DNA from: Oscillospiraceae bacterium
GTDB taxonomy: Bacteria; Bacillota; Clostridia; Oscillospirales; CAG-272
Direction: 5' to 3'
DNA length: 64,000 bases
Assembly (NCBI GenBank): GCA_015064155.1
Contig: SVST01000002.1
Coordinates: forward strand, 62,001 to 126,000
Notes under the pieces: generated by a model
Told to the model about the DNA's origin: nothing
Database searches by the model: none
Seen by the model: only the letters and a program-made list of their open reading frames with translations
In this document: one piece after another, positions 36,104 to 45,838 of the stretch
Layout: every line of letters begins with the position of its first letter
Numbering within the stretch: the first letter of the stretch is position 1
Position numbers and translations under genes: made by a program

Positions 36104-36117
36104 CGGAAGAAAACGCA

Positions 36118-36156
36118 AGCAGCCCGTGCGCTTTGGCGCACGGGCTGCTGCTTTTT
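36118..36156 (+). terminator. Terminator of the coaW-lipoprotein unit
   Basis: AGCAGCCCGTGCGC / GCGCACGGGCTGCT stem with a short loop and CTTTTTG. Converging transcription from the minus strand ends immediately beyond. Confidence 0.8.
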
Positions 36157-36157
36157 G

Positions 36158-39100
36158 TTATTCGTCGGAATCGTCGGCGTAATAGCTCTCAGGGGCGGGT
36201 GCCTCCTCGCCGGTTACGTCGGGTTCCACGTAAATTTCGTCATACGGGAGGGTTTCTTCCTCGGTGCCTTCTTCCTCGGCACCGTCCTCCTCGTCATCGG
36301 CAAGCTCTTCCGATGCTTCGTCCGAAGCAACCTCCTGCTCCTCGGCAAATTCTGCGAGGGGTTCTTCGGAAGCTTCTTCAAAAACCTCTCCCGTTTCGGG
36401 ATCCATGCTCCAGTACGACGCATCTCCGTAGCCGTCAAGCGGCACGACGGAATCCTCGTCCTCGTATACCCAAGTCAGGGCTTCCTCGGTATTTTCACCG
36501 CTTTCATAGCCCTCTTCGGGGACTTCTTCTCCCGAAACGTCGTCATAGAACGACTGCTCGGAATCCTCTTCCGCCGCGTCTTCGTTCTCCAAGGAAAACT
36601 CGGTGGTTTCCTCGGTACGGATCGCAAGATCGTCTTCCTCGTAAGAAACCGTTTCCCCATAGGCAAAGGGATCGTTTTCGGATGCCCCACCGTTTTCTTC
36701 GTCCGCGTCGGTCGGCTCAGGAGAGGCTTCCACCGCCTCGTCGTCACCATCCAACATTGCAGCCACGGAAAGGCTGTCGGCATCCTCACGCACGGTGGTC
36801 TTCGGTGCTGCACCGCGACGGCGGATATTCGAGGTCAGAATCAGATAAATCAAGAAGCCTTGCGACAGAATCACCAATGCCGCCAAAACAAGCAACCAAG
36901 TAAAGGAATACATCGGAGTGAAGCGAACGGTCAGCAATACGGGAAGCAGTGCCGTACAATGCAAGCGAGCCGCACTCGCACTCTTCTTACGCCATACCAA
37001 CAGAATCGCAATGGAAAGCCATTGGAACAGCAGAATGATACCGAGAATGATCAACGGAAGCGTCAAATCCACGCTCGGGTCACCCAAAATCAAGAAGTTT
37101 TCAACGCTGTTTGCCGTGAATACCAATTCGTTTCCGACACGCTTGGTTTCCAACAGAATCAGTTTTCCTTCCCGTTCGCTGTAATAAGCTGCCTGCAAGC
37201 CGCTGTTATCCAACAGCTCGTCCTGCAGCAGAACACGTACCGTATACTCTCCGTCAAAAATGGTATACGTCGCACTGCCGGTGGAGAGCTCCATATTGTA
37301 TGCCGCCAGAAGTGACAGCGAACGCAGGCTTTTCACCGCTTGATCCTTGGAAAGGAAGCCGTTATTTGCCTCTACCAATCGGTTCTTTGCGGCAGAACGA
37401 ACCAGAGAATTCAGGGAAGAAAGGTCGGAAATTTGGCTGTGAAGCAGCAACAAGCTCTGCTTGATTCCCACATCCGAGGAAAGCGTCAGGGTTCCGCTGA
37501 TCACCGTCTTAATGTCAACGCCTCTGATGTTGGATTCTCCGAGATTGTAAGCCGCACGCGCACCCTCGGGGGTGGTTGCCGCTTGAATGGCCTCTCTTGC
37601 GGAGGCATGGAACGAATTGATCGTGGCACTGCCGGCAGAGCTGAATATCAAGGTTTGGCTCTGCAGGAGAGAGTCGCGAAGCACATTCAGCTTTGCAACC
37701 AATTCATCCTGCAACCTGGCAAGACCGATCTGCGCGTCCACGTAGGCAAGGATTGCGTTCAGATCGCTCTGGAAATTGGCGTAAGCATCTTTATTCTGCA
37801 GATCCGAAAGCTGATCCACGGCATTTTGAATCAACCGATCCACCATGTCACCGTCGGTATCCTGCACCAAATCCCAAAGCTCGTCCTTTGCCGCCTCTAT
37901 CGTATCGTGACTCTTCGTAGCGCATGGGATACGGTATTCGAAGCCGTGCGGTGACGCGTCGGTCGCGCGCATCCGCACAAACGCATAATAAGGCGTTCCG
38001 GGCTTCAAGCCCTCAAATTTCACCGCGTCGTCATGCACAACGATCAATTCCGGATCTCCCACGCGATACCAGCGCGTTACCTTGGAAACGTCGTCGCTTT
38101 CGATGCAGGCAAACTCATACAGCGAAAGATCAACGGGCGGGGTCATTTGAATAATGATCGCGGTTTCGCGATACTCGGTTACCGTCAAATCACTTTTTGT
38201 CGGCTTTTCGGGTCTTGCAACGGCAGGTAATCCCAGCGCGTCACTGTCCGCCGTCGTGGTTCCGTCACCGCGTACGATGATTTTGATCTCGGAACCGAAA
38301 GCGCCACTCCAGATCGGAACGGTCGAGGCGGTGCGGGACTCTCCGTCCTCATAAATCGTGATCTTTCCGTCCACCACCGTAAGCTCCATTTTGGAATCTC
38401 CCGAGAGAATCACGTACGAGCCGTCGGGAATCGTACCGGTATCGGTGGTCAGAATTTCCTTGGTGTAGTCGATCACAAAGGTGGGGGCGGAGGCGGTCGG
38501 TGCGGTAGCACCCACCAGCACGAAATCTCTTTGCGGCATCACGAACTCGTATTCAAAGACCTTTTTATGGTCGATTTCCGTCAATGCCTCGTCGTCTGCT
38601 CCCATCCACTGCACCAGCTTGTAGCCGTCCTCAACGGTGATAACGATCTTCACCGTATCCCCAACGGTCAGCCCAACGGTTCCTCCCGTATAGACGGTGC
38701 CGTTGACCGTTACGGTGGCATTCAAAGGAGCTCCCGTTTCATCCTGAATCTCAACGTTGAAGGGACGCAGCGTCCAATTTGCGATCAATCGGATTACGCG
38801 CGTGTCCCCGTAAGCATCCGAATGCAGCGTGTTGGAATTCATATAGGAGTTCACGATCACTCCGCCCTCTTCCACCTTGGAAAGCGTTACCTTTTTCCAG
38901 GTTTCGGTCTTGGCATCGTAAACCTCTGCGCTCCAGCCCACGAAAATATGATCGGTCAGCGAGGGAGTGGGAATTTCCGTGTCCTCGTTGAAGGTATGCG
39001 TTTCGGGAAGCGTTGTTCCCTCGGGGAAAGTCAATGCTTCACCGTTGATCGAGCAGCTGTATTGCAGGTCGTATTCATACGGCAAGTAACAGCGGTAAAT

Positions 39101-40033
39101 CAGGTTTTCCGCCTCTCCGCGGTTGGCAATGGTAATCTCTCCGCGGTTTGCCGTCGGCTTATCGGGATTCACGTAGAAATAATACCCGGTGTACACCTTT
39201 GCGGGGAGATCCTTGACGTTGATCGTTTGCCCCAGCGCATAATCGCCAACCTTGTATTTGGTACCGCCCTCCAAAATCGTGCATTTGGTGTAATCATCGG
39301 GGTCTACGAATTTGGACAGATCAATGTCGACGCAATACAAGGGAAGCGTCGTCGCGGACCTCCAGATAGGCTCCAGATAAAAGGTAGTGCCGTCGTTCGG
39401 TCTGTTGGTTCCCAAAAGCTTCACGCAGTTTGGCATCGTAGGATCGGGGCTCAGCGTCCCCAGGCTCAACTCACTTCCCTCCTCGGGACGGATCAGCCAT
39501 CCCTCAAAGGTATAGCCCTCACGCGTGGGATTGTAGATGACGGTATCTGTGTTGAAAGTGTGTGTTTCGGGAGGTGCCGATTCGAACTTCATTCCGTCCG
39601 GATACTGATACGTAATATTGTACGTTTCGTACTTGGTGCTGACGCGAATCACGGTATCCACGAGATTGGTGTCAATCTTATGCACCAGCCCCTCCTCCGA
39701 GCGAGATTTAAAGCACGGGGTTTCCTTAGAATCCATTGCCTCATCAAGCGCATATCCGGGATACAGCTCCAGGGTCAGTGTAATATTGTTGGCATACAAC
39801 GGCACGTCGGCACTGAAAGTCTTCCCATCCTCGGACAAATCATGCGACTGCGTCTGCGGATTTCCGGCGGTATCCGTATAGCTGAGCGTAATCCGCTTGC
39901 AGCCGTCGTCCACAAAATTCACGCTGACGTGAAAGGTCGTGTCCTCTGCACGTACCAAAATACCGAGCGAGAAAATCAGCGTCGTGAGGAGAAGTGCAAC
40001 CAACGCGGTTTTGATATAAGCTTTTTTGAACAT
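36158..40033 (-). CDS. Large membrane-anchored InlB-repeat protein with acidic tail
   Basis: A 1291-residue protein. A signal anchor (1-29, ending GILVRAED) leads to extracellular modules with InlB-B/Listeria-Bacteroides-like repeats (NPTREGYTFEGWLIRPEEGS near residue 170; TDHIFVGWSAEVYDAKTETW near 370), a fibronectin-III-like stretch (about 620-700), and a helical segment (about 720-890). Two hydrophobic segments (about 984-1066) are followed by a cytoplasmic acidic tail of about 200 residues, Glu/Asp-rich to the end. The ATG follows AAGGAGG, 14 bases after the upstream gene. Surface adhesion with a cytoplasmic tail that may contact its operon partner is inferred from layout only. Confidence 0.8.
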   Translation of the reverse strand: MFKKAYIKTALVALLLTTLIFSLGILVRAEDTTFHVSVNFVDDGCKRITLSYTDTAGNPQTQSHDLSEDGKTFSADVPLYANNITLTLELYPGYALDEAMDSKETPCFKSRSEEGLVHKIDTNLVDTVIRVSTKYETYNITYQYPDGMKFESAPPETHTFNTDTVIYNPTREGYTFEGWLIRPEEGSELSLGTLSPDPTMPNCVKLLGTNRPNDGTTFYLEPIWRSATTLPLYCVDIDLSKFVDPDDYTKCTILEGGTKYKVGDYALGQTINVKDLPAKVYTGYYFYVNPDKPTANRGEITIANRGEAENLIYRCYLPYEYDLQYSCSINGEALTFPEGTTLPETHTFNEDTEIPTPSLTDHIFVGWSAEVYDAKTETWKKVTLSKVEEGGVIVNSYMNSNTLHSDAYGDTRVIRLIANWTLRPFNVEIQDETGAPLNATVTVNGTVYTGGTVGLTVGDTVKIVITVEDGYKLVQWMGADDEALTEIDHKKVFEYEFVMPQRDFVLVGATAPTASAPTFVIDYTKEILTTDTGTIPDGSYVILSGDSKMELTVVDGKITIYEDGESRTASTVPIWSGAFGSEIKIIVRGDGTTTADSDALGLPAVARPEKPTKSDLTVTEYRETAIIIQMTPPVDLSLYEFACIESDDVSKVTRWYRVGDPELIVVHDDAVKFEGLKPGTPYYAFVRMRATDASPHGFEYRIPCATKSHDTIEAAKDELWDLVQDTDGDMVDRLIQNAVDQLSDLQNKDAYANFQSDLNAILAYVDAQIGLARLQDELVAKLNVLRDSLLQSQTLIFSSAGSATINSFHASAREAIQAATTPEGARAAYNLGESNIRGVDIKTVISGTLTLSSDVGIKQSLLLLHSQISDLSSLNSLVRSAAKNRLVEANNGFLSKDQAVKSLRSLSLLAAYNMELSTGSATYTIFDGEYTVRVLLQDELLDNSGLQAAYYSEREGKLILLETKRVGNELVFTANSVENFLILGDPSVDLTLPLIILGIILLFQWLSIAILLVWRKKSASAARLHCTALLPVLLTVRFTPMYSFTWLLVLAALVILSQGFLIYLILTSNIRRRGAAPKTTVREDADSLSVAAMLDGDDEAVEASPEPTDADEENGGASENDPFAYGETVSYEEDDLAIRTEETTEFSLENEDAAEEDSEQSFYDDVSGEEVPEEGYESGENTEEALTWVYEDEDSVVPLDGYGDASYWSMDPETGEVFEEASEEPLAEFAEEQEVASDEASEELADDEEDGAEEEGTEEETLPYDEIYVEPDVTGEEAPAPESYYADDSDE

Positions 40034-40047
40034 CGTGTTTCTCCTCC

Positions 40048-42942
40048 TTATCTGACCATAATGATATCACCGTTTGCCGCGCTGATGATCTGGATCGCTT
40101 CCATGGTGAAATGATTCGCCTCAACGGTAAACGGCTTGGAAAGCGTATCGGTTGCGTAGATCTTGAGCGTGGTAACTCCCGTGAGCACCAAGCCCTTTTC
40201 CTTGAGGCTATCCAAGGAAATGACCTCGCCTGCCGCAAACGCTGCCTCAACCGAACAGATATCGATCACCGCTACCGACGGATTGAACTTGGAAGCAGCC
40301 GCCGCTTCGTATACGGGCTGTTCCTCGGGAACGTCCTCCGGTTCGGGTTCTTCGGGTTCTTCGGTGACTTCCTCGACAATCTCCTCAAAATAAACGTCGC
40401 CGTCATCCTCGGCAGCTACGTATAGCTGCTCGTTCGATTCCTGATCGAAGTAGTACTCTTCCGCTATGGGCTCTTCCTCGTAGTACTCTTCCGCTATGGG
40501 CTCTTCCTCGTAGTACTCTTCCGCTACGGGTTCCTCTTCGTAGATCTCTTCCGTTGCGGGCTCTTCTTCGTAGTACTCTTCCGCTACGGGTTCTTCTTCG
40601 TAGATCTCTTCCGCTACGGGCTCTTCCTCGTAGTACTCTTCCGCTACGGGTTCCTCTTCGTAGATCTCTTCCGTTGCGGGCTCTTCCTCGTAAATTTCTT
40701 CCGCTACGGGCTCTTCCTCGTAAAGAGCATCGTCCTCGGTCGTGTAGCTGGAATTATCGGCAAAGATGACCTCATGCTTCTGATTTTCGATCTCGGCAAA
40801 GAAGCGTTCCTCCTCCGACTCTTCCTCTGCGGCAAGCTCTTCCTCTGCGGCAGGCTCGTCGGCTTCCGGCACGGCATCGTCGGCATCGGTCTGTTCCTCT
40901 GCGAGCTCAATCACGCTCTGCAGGGCTACCGAAGCGGAGCAAGCCTCTTGCTCTTGCGTCTGCCCGTCCTCGCCCGTGGGAGCAGCCTCAACCGAATCGG
41001 ACGTGATCACCTCTTGCTCATACACCGGCTCGGAGCCGTTGTAATAACGCTCGGTATAGCGAACCTCGGTTACCTTGACCGTTTCTCGGAGAATCGGAGC
41101 AGGCTCGGCAGACGGTGCCTCCTCGGGGACTTGCACCACCGCAATCGGTTCGTTCGGCTCTTCCGCCGCTTCGGGCACGGCTTCGGGGACGGGTACGACC
41201 TCGGGCTCGCGTTCCTTTTCCTCCATGCGCTCGTTGTCAAACTCCCAGGAGAAGTTGGCGTTCGCGGGAATCACCGAATCATCCTCCGAGGGAACGGCAG
41301 GAACGTGATCGGGATCCAATTCAAAGGTGGTGGCAGGCTTCTCCTGACGGATATACTCCTTGATCAGCTTGCGTTCCACCAGATTTTCGGTGGTATCAAA
41401 CGGATATTGCGCCTCGTAATCCACGCGCTCGATATCGATGGGGGAAAGTCCCTTTTCCTCGCACACGCGCTGTACCAGCTCCATCGCCCACTTGAACTTT
41501 CTGGGGGTGCGCAGCTTATAGCGGAACGGCGTATCGGCATATTTCTTTTTGTTGCTGACGTCCTGACCGCGGTACACCGTACCCTCAAGGCTTGCAGGGT
41601 CAATGGCAAGGTAGAGCTCCAGAATACGCGTCTTGACGTTGATCTTCGCAATCGGAGTGCGTCCGTTGTGGAAGCTGTCTGCCGTCCAGCTGATGCGGCT
41701 CTTGGTGCCCTTGTAGGAAAGCAACGCGTTTTTCAGCTCGCTGTAGTATTGCTTGATGTTGGGACGCGCCTGAATCAGCTTCGCTTCAAAGCTCTTTCGG
41801 TAATGCGCCACGATATAGCAGCCCGTGGCTTCGTCAAAGCCGATGATTCGCTCGTTTCCGGTGAAGCGATCGTCCTCGATCTCGTTTTCTTCCTCGTCGC
41901 GGTCCTCGTCGTCGTCGCCCTTGGCATCCTCTGCATCCTCGACCTCGTCCTCCTCGTCCTCCTCGTCGTCGGGAAGCTCGGTGGCAACGAAGGTGGCAAC
42001 GCTTTCATCGCGCCCCGATTGTTCGCTCTTCTCTTCCCCGCCTTGCTCGGCGTCCCGACGGGAACGGATCTCATAATCCAACAAATCCACGAGCTTCTCC
42101 ACCACCGATTCGCTCACCACGACGGTGGGCTGTGTTTCGGAGGGCGGATTTTCCTTGTAGATCTCCTTGACGGTTTCGGTAACGATCTTTTCCACGACCT
42201 TATACGGCTGTGCCGGATCGGTTGCGGGCTCGGCGGGCGGCGCGTCGGAGATCGGTGCGGCTGCCGACTCTGCGGGAGCCTCGTCAAGCACGTCCTCCTC
42301 GGATTCCGCAGATACCTCGGCAGGCTCCTCATCGGTCACCGCTTCTTCAATCGGTTCTTCCTCGGAAACCGCCTCAACCTCTTCCGTGTCGGGCTCCTCA
42401 TCCTCGGACTCCTCAAAATACTCCTCTTCCTCGAAGGATTCCTCCTCGACAAACGCAAACGGATCCTCGGGGGACTCGGTGTACGCCTCCTGCCGCTGCT
42501 CCTCGCTCTCCTCGGGCATCACGAAATCAGCCGCTTCGACGTCAAGCGCGTCTTCCACAGAATCGGTTGCGGGCTCGGCTTTCTTGGCAGACGCTTTCGC
42601 GCTGACAACCTCGTATCCGCAGGCGCGAACGATTCCCAACAGTACCACCAGCGCAACCGACGCGACCACGGTCATAACCGCAAGAACCGCCAAAACCACC
42701 GTTCCTGCCGTTCCGATTGCAAAAAACAGTGCCACCGGCGCGATTGCATAAAGACGGTTTTGGTCGTTGCCGTTTCGTTTTTGCTTGCGTGCATGCAAGA
42801 GCTTGGAGAGCAGGATACAAATTCCCGCAATCTCGACGCCCAAAATGCAAGCAAGCACCGCCACTGCCGACAGAAACACGGACTGTGCGTTCAGCGCATC
42901 CATAGCCGATAAAAGGGTTTGTGAAAGCAACAAAATGTTCAT
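40048..42942 (-). CDS. Membrane protein with Glu-rich repeats and C-terminal uL15-like domain
   Basis: A 964-residue protein. Two hydrophobic hairpins (about 20-50 and 65-105) anchor it, then an acidic linker. Residues about 362-530 hold a conserved domain of unknown function (HYRKSFEAKLIQARPNIKQY; RYKLRTPRKFKWAMELVQRV). A second acidic linker includes nine 10-residue units such as YEEEPVAEEI (DNA 40451-40720, 30-bp period). The last 75 residues (VISLDSLKEKGLVLTGVTTL, KPFTVEANHFTMEAIQIISA) resemble the C-terminal half of ribosomal protein uL15. The annotated ATG has GGAGG directly adjoining it, so the true start may be a TTG at about 42933. It precedes the InlB-repeat gene in one operon. Function unknown. 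Confidence 0.8.
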   Translation of the reverse strand: MNILLLSQTLLSAMDALNAQSVFLSAVAVLACILGVEIAGICILLSKLLHARKQKRNGNDQNRLYAIAPVALFFAIGTAGTVVLAVLAVMTVVASVALVVLLGIVRACGYEVVSAKASAKKAEPATDSVEDALDVEAADFVMPEESEEQRQEAYTESPEDPFAFVEEESFEEEEYFEESEDEEPDTEEVEAVSEEEPIEEAVTDEEPAEVSAESEEDVLDEAPAESAAAPISDAPPAEPATDPAQPYKVVEKIVTETVKEIYKENPPSETQPTVVVSESVVEKLVDLLDYEIRSRRDAEQGGEEKSEQSGRDESVATFVATELPDDEEDEEDEVEDAEDAKGDDDEDRDEEENEIEDDRFTGNERIIGFDEATGCYIVAHYRKSFEAKLIQARPNIKQYYSELKNALLSYKGTKSRISWTADSFHNGRTPIAKINVKTRILELYLAIDPASLEGTVYRGQDVSNKKKYADTPFRYKLRTPRKFKWAMELVQRVCEEKGLSPIDIERVDYEAQYPFDTTENLVERKLIKEYIRQEKPATTFELDPDHVPAVPSEDDSVIPANANFSWEFDNERMEEKEREPEVVPVPEAVPEAAEEPNEPIAVVQVPEEAPSAEPAPILRETVKVTEVRYTERYYNGSEPVYEQEVITSDSVEAAPTGEDGQTQEQEACSASVALQSVIELAEEQTDADDAVPEADEPAAEEELAAEEESEEERFFAEIENQKHEVIFADNSSYTTEDDALYEEEPVAEEIYEEEPATEEIYEEEPVAEEYYEEEPVAEEIYEEEPVAEEYYEEEPATEEIYEEEPVAEEYYEEEPIAEEYYEEEPIAEEYYFDQESNEQLYVAAEDDGDVYFEEIVEEVTEEPEEPEPEDVPEEQPVYEAAAASKFNPSVAVIDICSVEAAFAAGEVISLDSLKEKGLVLTGVTTLKIYATDTLSKPFTVEANHFTMEAIQIISAANGDIIMVR
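40451..40720. repeat. 30-bp tandem repeat inside the uL15-like fusion gene
   Basis: Nine near-identical 30-bp units (plus strand TAGTACTCTTCCGCTATGGG then CTCTTCCTCG) encode the Tyr-Glu-Glu-Glu-Pro-Val-Ala-Glu-Glu motif. Units differ mainly in the Val/Thr/Ile and Tyr/Ile positions. Confidence 0.9.
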
Positions 42943-43005
42943 CCTCCGTTCGGTTTAATTTGACATAAAAAATGCTCGGTATACTAAAACTGTATATTTA
43001 TCTCT

Positions 43006-43034
43006 ATTTTAACATAAAAGCCATCACGTTGCAA
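43006..43034 (-). promoter_or_regulatory. Promoter of the acidic-protein operon
   Basis: TTGCAA (43034-43029) and TAAAAT (43011-43006), 17-bp spacing on the minus strand, about 65 bases ahead of the first start. Confidence 0.65.
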
Positions 43035-43109
43035 GCAGTTTTTGTTATTTTTTTTACGTATTTTTCGTTTTTTTCGGAAAATCTCACGAAAAGTGCAAGG
43101 AAATCGGGG

Positions 43110-45521
43110 TTACTCCTCTGCCGCGTGAATGCAAATCGCAACGGCGGAGCAATCGTCGTGCCGTTCGCCCTCGCAGGCATGTCGGCAAATACGGGAAACC
43201 AGCTCGGACGGACTCTTGGCGCGATTGCGCTCCAGATAGGAAATCAACCATTCGCAAGAGGGGTCGTCCTGCAAAATACCGTCACTGACCATAATCACAA
43301 CGTCACCCGCCCGAAGCGAGCACGGTGTTTTTTGCGCCGTGACACCCGAAATGATGCCGATGGGAGCACTTCCGCATTGCAGCCGCTGCACCACACCGTT
43401 TCGGATGACAAAGCTGGGAGCTGCCCCGCTTTTGATAAAGCAGCCCTCCCCCGTCATCAGATCCAGCTCCAACAGATCCACCGTGGAAGAGCATTCCTTG
43501 ACGTTGTCGACAGAGCGCGCACACATCACGTTATTCAGCATCCGCAAAGAAGTATTTGCCCGATTTCCCGCTTTTAACATCTTTTCCAAAAAAATCGAGC
43601 AAAGCGAGGAGGTCTCTGCCGCCTCGCGTCCGGCTCCCATGCCGTCGCAAATCAAAGCGTAGAAATAGTCCTTTTTGTTGGAAAACAGATTCACGGTGTC
43701 ACCGCAAATCTCACCGTCTGCCGAAAGATGGCTTTTTGCCCCCGTTACCGATAGCTTTTTAGAGGCTCGCAGGCTCATCGTACTCACTCTCCCATCCAAT
43801 TCAAAAATCGGCTTACCAAGACGCATTCCGCAAAGCTCGCCAAGGTCTGCACGCATGGTATCCACCGTCACACGCGCGTTTTCGATATCGACGTCGCGAA
43901 TCACGATCTGACGGCGACGCTTGCCGTATACCGTCACACCGCGTGCGCGTACTCCCGCGTCGGACAGATATTCCGAGATGCGTTGCTCCTCGGCATGGTC
44001 GTAGCGGTATTCGCCCTCCTCTTCCTCAAGCGCGTCGTTGACGATGCTTGCCGCCGCCTCGGCGTCCATTGAGAAGAGCTCGGCACGGTCACGCCCAAGC
44101 AGCTCTCCCGTCAGCTTGGCGCATTCCTCGTTGATCGATCGCAAAATCTCCGACACCGATTCGCACCGCCTCATCAGCGGCGCGGGAATCTGCGCAACGC
44201 TTACCCTGCCCTTGGTATGAAGAGCAGAGGTCAATCGGTTCACCGTTCCCAACGTGTCACTGTATTCCAAGCCCCAGCAAACGGTCTGATTGGGACAAGA
44301 CGTGCAAAAACGGTCGAAGGAACGGTCACAGATGCGGCGCAAATCCAGCATACCGGGGCGGCGAAAGCGGTCGCTCAGATTGTAAAAATCCTCCGAGAGC
44401 GAGGAAAAAGCCTCCGAAATATCACCCGGGCGCGCCTCGGTGCCCCGATGACAGCCGTCCGCGTGCGCGCATCTCCGTCCGAACTCGACACAAGACGTGC
44501 TTTCGGGACGGGCTTCGGTCAAACGCAACCGAGATGCAATCCCAAAGCCCAAGCCGCCCAAAAGGCAGATGGGGGTCAGCGCGACAAGTGCCGTAATGCC
44601 GTCGATATACAAAATCCAAGAGAATGCGCCAAGGCAGGCAATCAGCGTCCGCGCGCTGTTTTTATCCGAGCGTCCGAGCATCCCGTAAAGCAACGCTGCC
44701 AAGAGATATGCCGGCGCATGCACAAGTTTGTAGACAAGACCCAGCAGAATTCCGCACACGGCACCCGTGGGGAGTCCGTCGCGTTCGGTCACCGAAAGCG
44801 TGCAAGTCAAAGCCAGAATGGGGGCAAGCGGCAGACCGAACACCCACACGCTGATTGCCGCGCGAACAAAAGCGGTAAGCAGTACGAGCTCTCCGATTCG
44901 GCGAGAAAGCGTTTTCTTCCCGCTTGGGTAGGTTGCCAAGGAAAAGAACAAACATCCCATCGGCACCGCCGCAACACAAAAAACCGCGGCAAACAGATCG
45001 TAATACGGAAAGCCTCCCACAGCCGCGCGCCAAAGCGACACGGCAAGTGCCGCCAACGCACCGACGCTTGCCCGAAAGGCAATTCCGCTTCCCAAAACGC
45101 CTCCAACGGCTGTCTGTCCCACCAAGGAAGGATTCGTCAAGGTCGGACAAAGCTTGTCCCATATCATTTGACGGCGCGTGCGCGCTTGCTCGGCAGAATC
45201 GGTCAGAAGATCATGCGTCAGGCGAATCAGCACGACTGCTATGTAAACCGCCGCGTACAAGACCGGGGACTGCATCTGCATCACGGATGCCGCCAAAAGT
45301 CCCAACAAAACCGAAAGCAAATGCAAACGGGTCGCGCACAGAAGCGCAAGCCCCAAGGGAAACGTCCCAAACGGCAGCTCGGCTTGTCCCAAAAGCCACC
45401 CCGCACACGTCCAAATTGCCTCGCAAGAAAGCCCCGTCAATCGCGCTCTCCAAGCCGTACCTCTCGCCTTTGTTGGTTGCGAGCACTCGATCCCACTTTG
45501 TTTTTTTACCTGTTCCTGCAT
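43110..45521 (-). CDS. spoIIE: Stage II sporulation protein E (PP2C phosphatase)
   Basis: An 803-residue protein with the full SpoIIE design: a hydrophobic N-terminal region of about ten membrane segments (about residues 30-330), a central FtsZ-interaction/oligomerisation region, and a C-terminal PP2C phosphatase (about 590-803). Metal-binding motifs are visible as YFYALICDGMGAGREAAETS, the late DGILQD, and HDDCSAVAICIHAAEE. SpoIIE dephosphorylates SpoIIAA to activate sigma-F in the forespore. The ATG at 45521 has AAAGGA 9 bases upstream; an earlier in-frame GTG at 45539 overlaps that RBS. No clear terminator follows. Confidence 0.95.
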   Translation of the reverse strand: MQEQVKKQSGIECSQPTKARGTAWRARLTGLSCEAIWTCAGWLLGQAELPFGTFPLGLALLCATRLHLLSVLLGLLAASVMQMQSPVLYAAVYIAVVLIRLTHDLLTDSAEQARTRRQMIWDKLCPTLTNPSLVGQTAVGGVLGSGIAFRASVGALAALAVSLWRAAVGGFPYYDLFAAVFCVAAVPMGCLFFSLATYPSGKKTLSRRIGELVLLTAFVRAAISVWVFGLPLAPILALTCTLSVTERDGLPTGAVCGILLGLVYKLVHAPAYLLAALLYGMLGRSDKNSARTLIACLGAFSWILYIDGITALVALTPICLLGGLGFGIASRLRLTEARPESTSCVEFGRRCAHADGCHRGTEARPGDISEAFSSLSEDFYNLSDRFRRPGMLDLRRICDRSFDRFCTSCPNQTVCWGLEYSDTLGTVNRLTSALHTKGRVSVAQIPAPLMRRCESVSEILRSINEECAKLTGELLGRDRAELFSMDAEAAASIVNDALEEEEGEYRYDHAEEQRISEYLSDAGVRARGVTVYGKRRRQIVIRDVDIENARVTVDTMRADLGELCGMRLGKPIFELDGRVSTMSLRASKKLSVTGAKSHLSADGEICGDTVNLFSNKKDYFYALICDGMGAGREAAETSSLCSIFLEKMLKAGNRANTSLRMLNNVMCARSVDNVKECSSTVDLLELDLMTGEGCFIKSGAAPSFVIRNGVVQRLQCGSAPIGIISGVTAQKTPCSLRAGDVVIMVSDGILQDDPSCEWLISYLERNRAKSPSELVSRICRHACEGERHDDCSAVAICIHAAEE

Positions 45522-45712
45522 TTTTTTCCATCCTTTCACCGCAAAGATTCTTTTTTCTCCACTATTTTACTCTTCTCGGCGGGCGGAATTGCTCGGATTT
45601 TGCGCGTCGTATCCTGCGCTTTTTCGGATCCTTGCGACGCTTTTTCGCGTTTTTTGCGGTTCCGTAAAAAAAAGAAACCGAATTCGGTGGGATTTGCACG
45701 CTTTCGATCGGC

Positions 45713-45726
45713 TTTTGTCGGACGAA
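45713..45726 (+). promoter_or_regulatory. Possible Spo0A box upstream of spoIIE
   Basis: TTTTGTCGGACGAA resembles the Spo0A target TTTTGTCGAATAAA (three mismatches). It lies about 190 bases upstream of spoIIE and just before the promoter of the divergent SLOG gene. No convincing sigma-A promoter with extended spacing was found for spoIIE in 45540-45712. Confidence 0.25.
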
Positions 45727-45773
45727 AAATCGTTCTTTTTTGCAAAAAGTCGGCAAAAGTTAGCAAAAACGAA

Positions 45774-45802
45774 TTGCTTTTTGCGAAACGGTGTGGTATA
45801 CT
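45774..45802 (+). promoter_or_regulatory. Promoter of the SLOG gene
   Basis: TTGCTT (45774-45779) and TATACT (45797-45802), 17-bp spacing, about 37 bases before the start codon. Confidence 0.65.
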
Positions 45803-45838
45803 TACAGCACAAGCGAAACAAGAAAGGAGAACTGTGCG

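Noticed and set aside
40774-42912. A 712-codon open frame antisense to the uL15-like fusion gene
   Set aside because: Leucine/glycine-rich shadow of Glu-rich codons on the opposite strand; no RBS.
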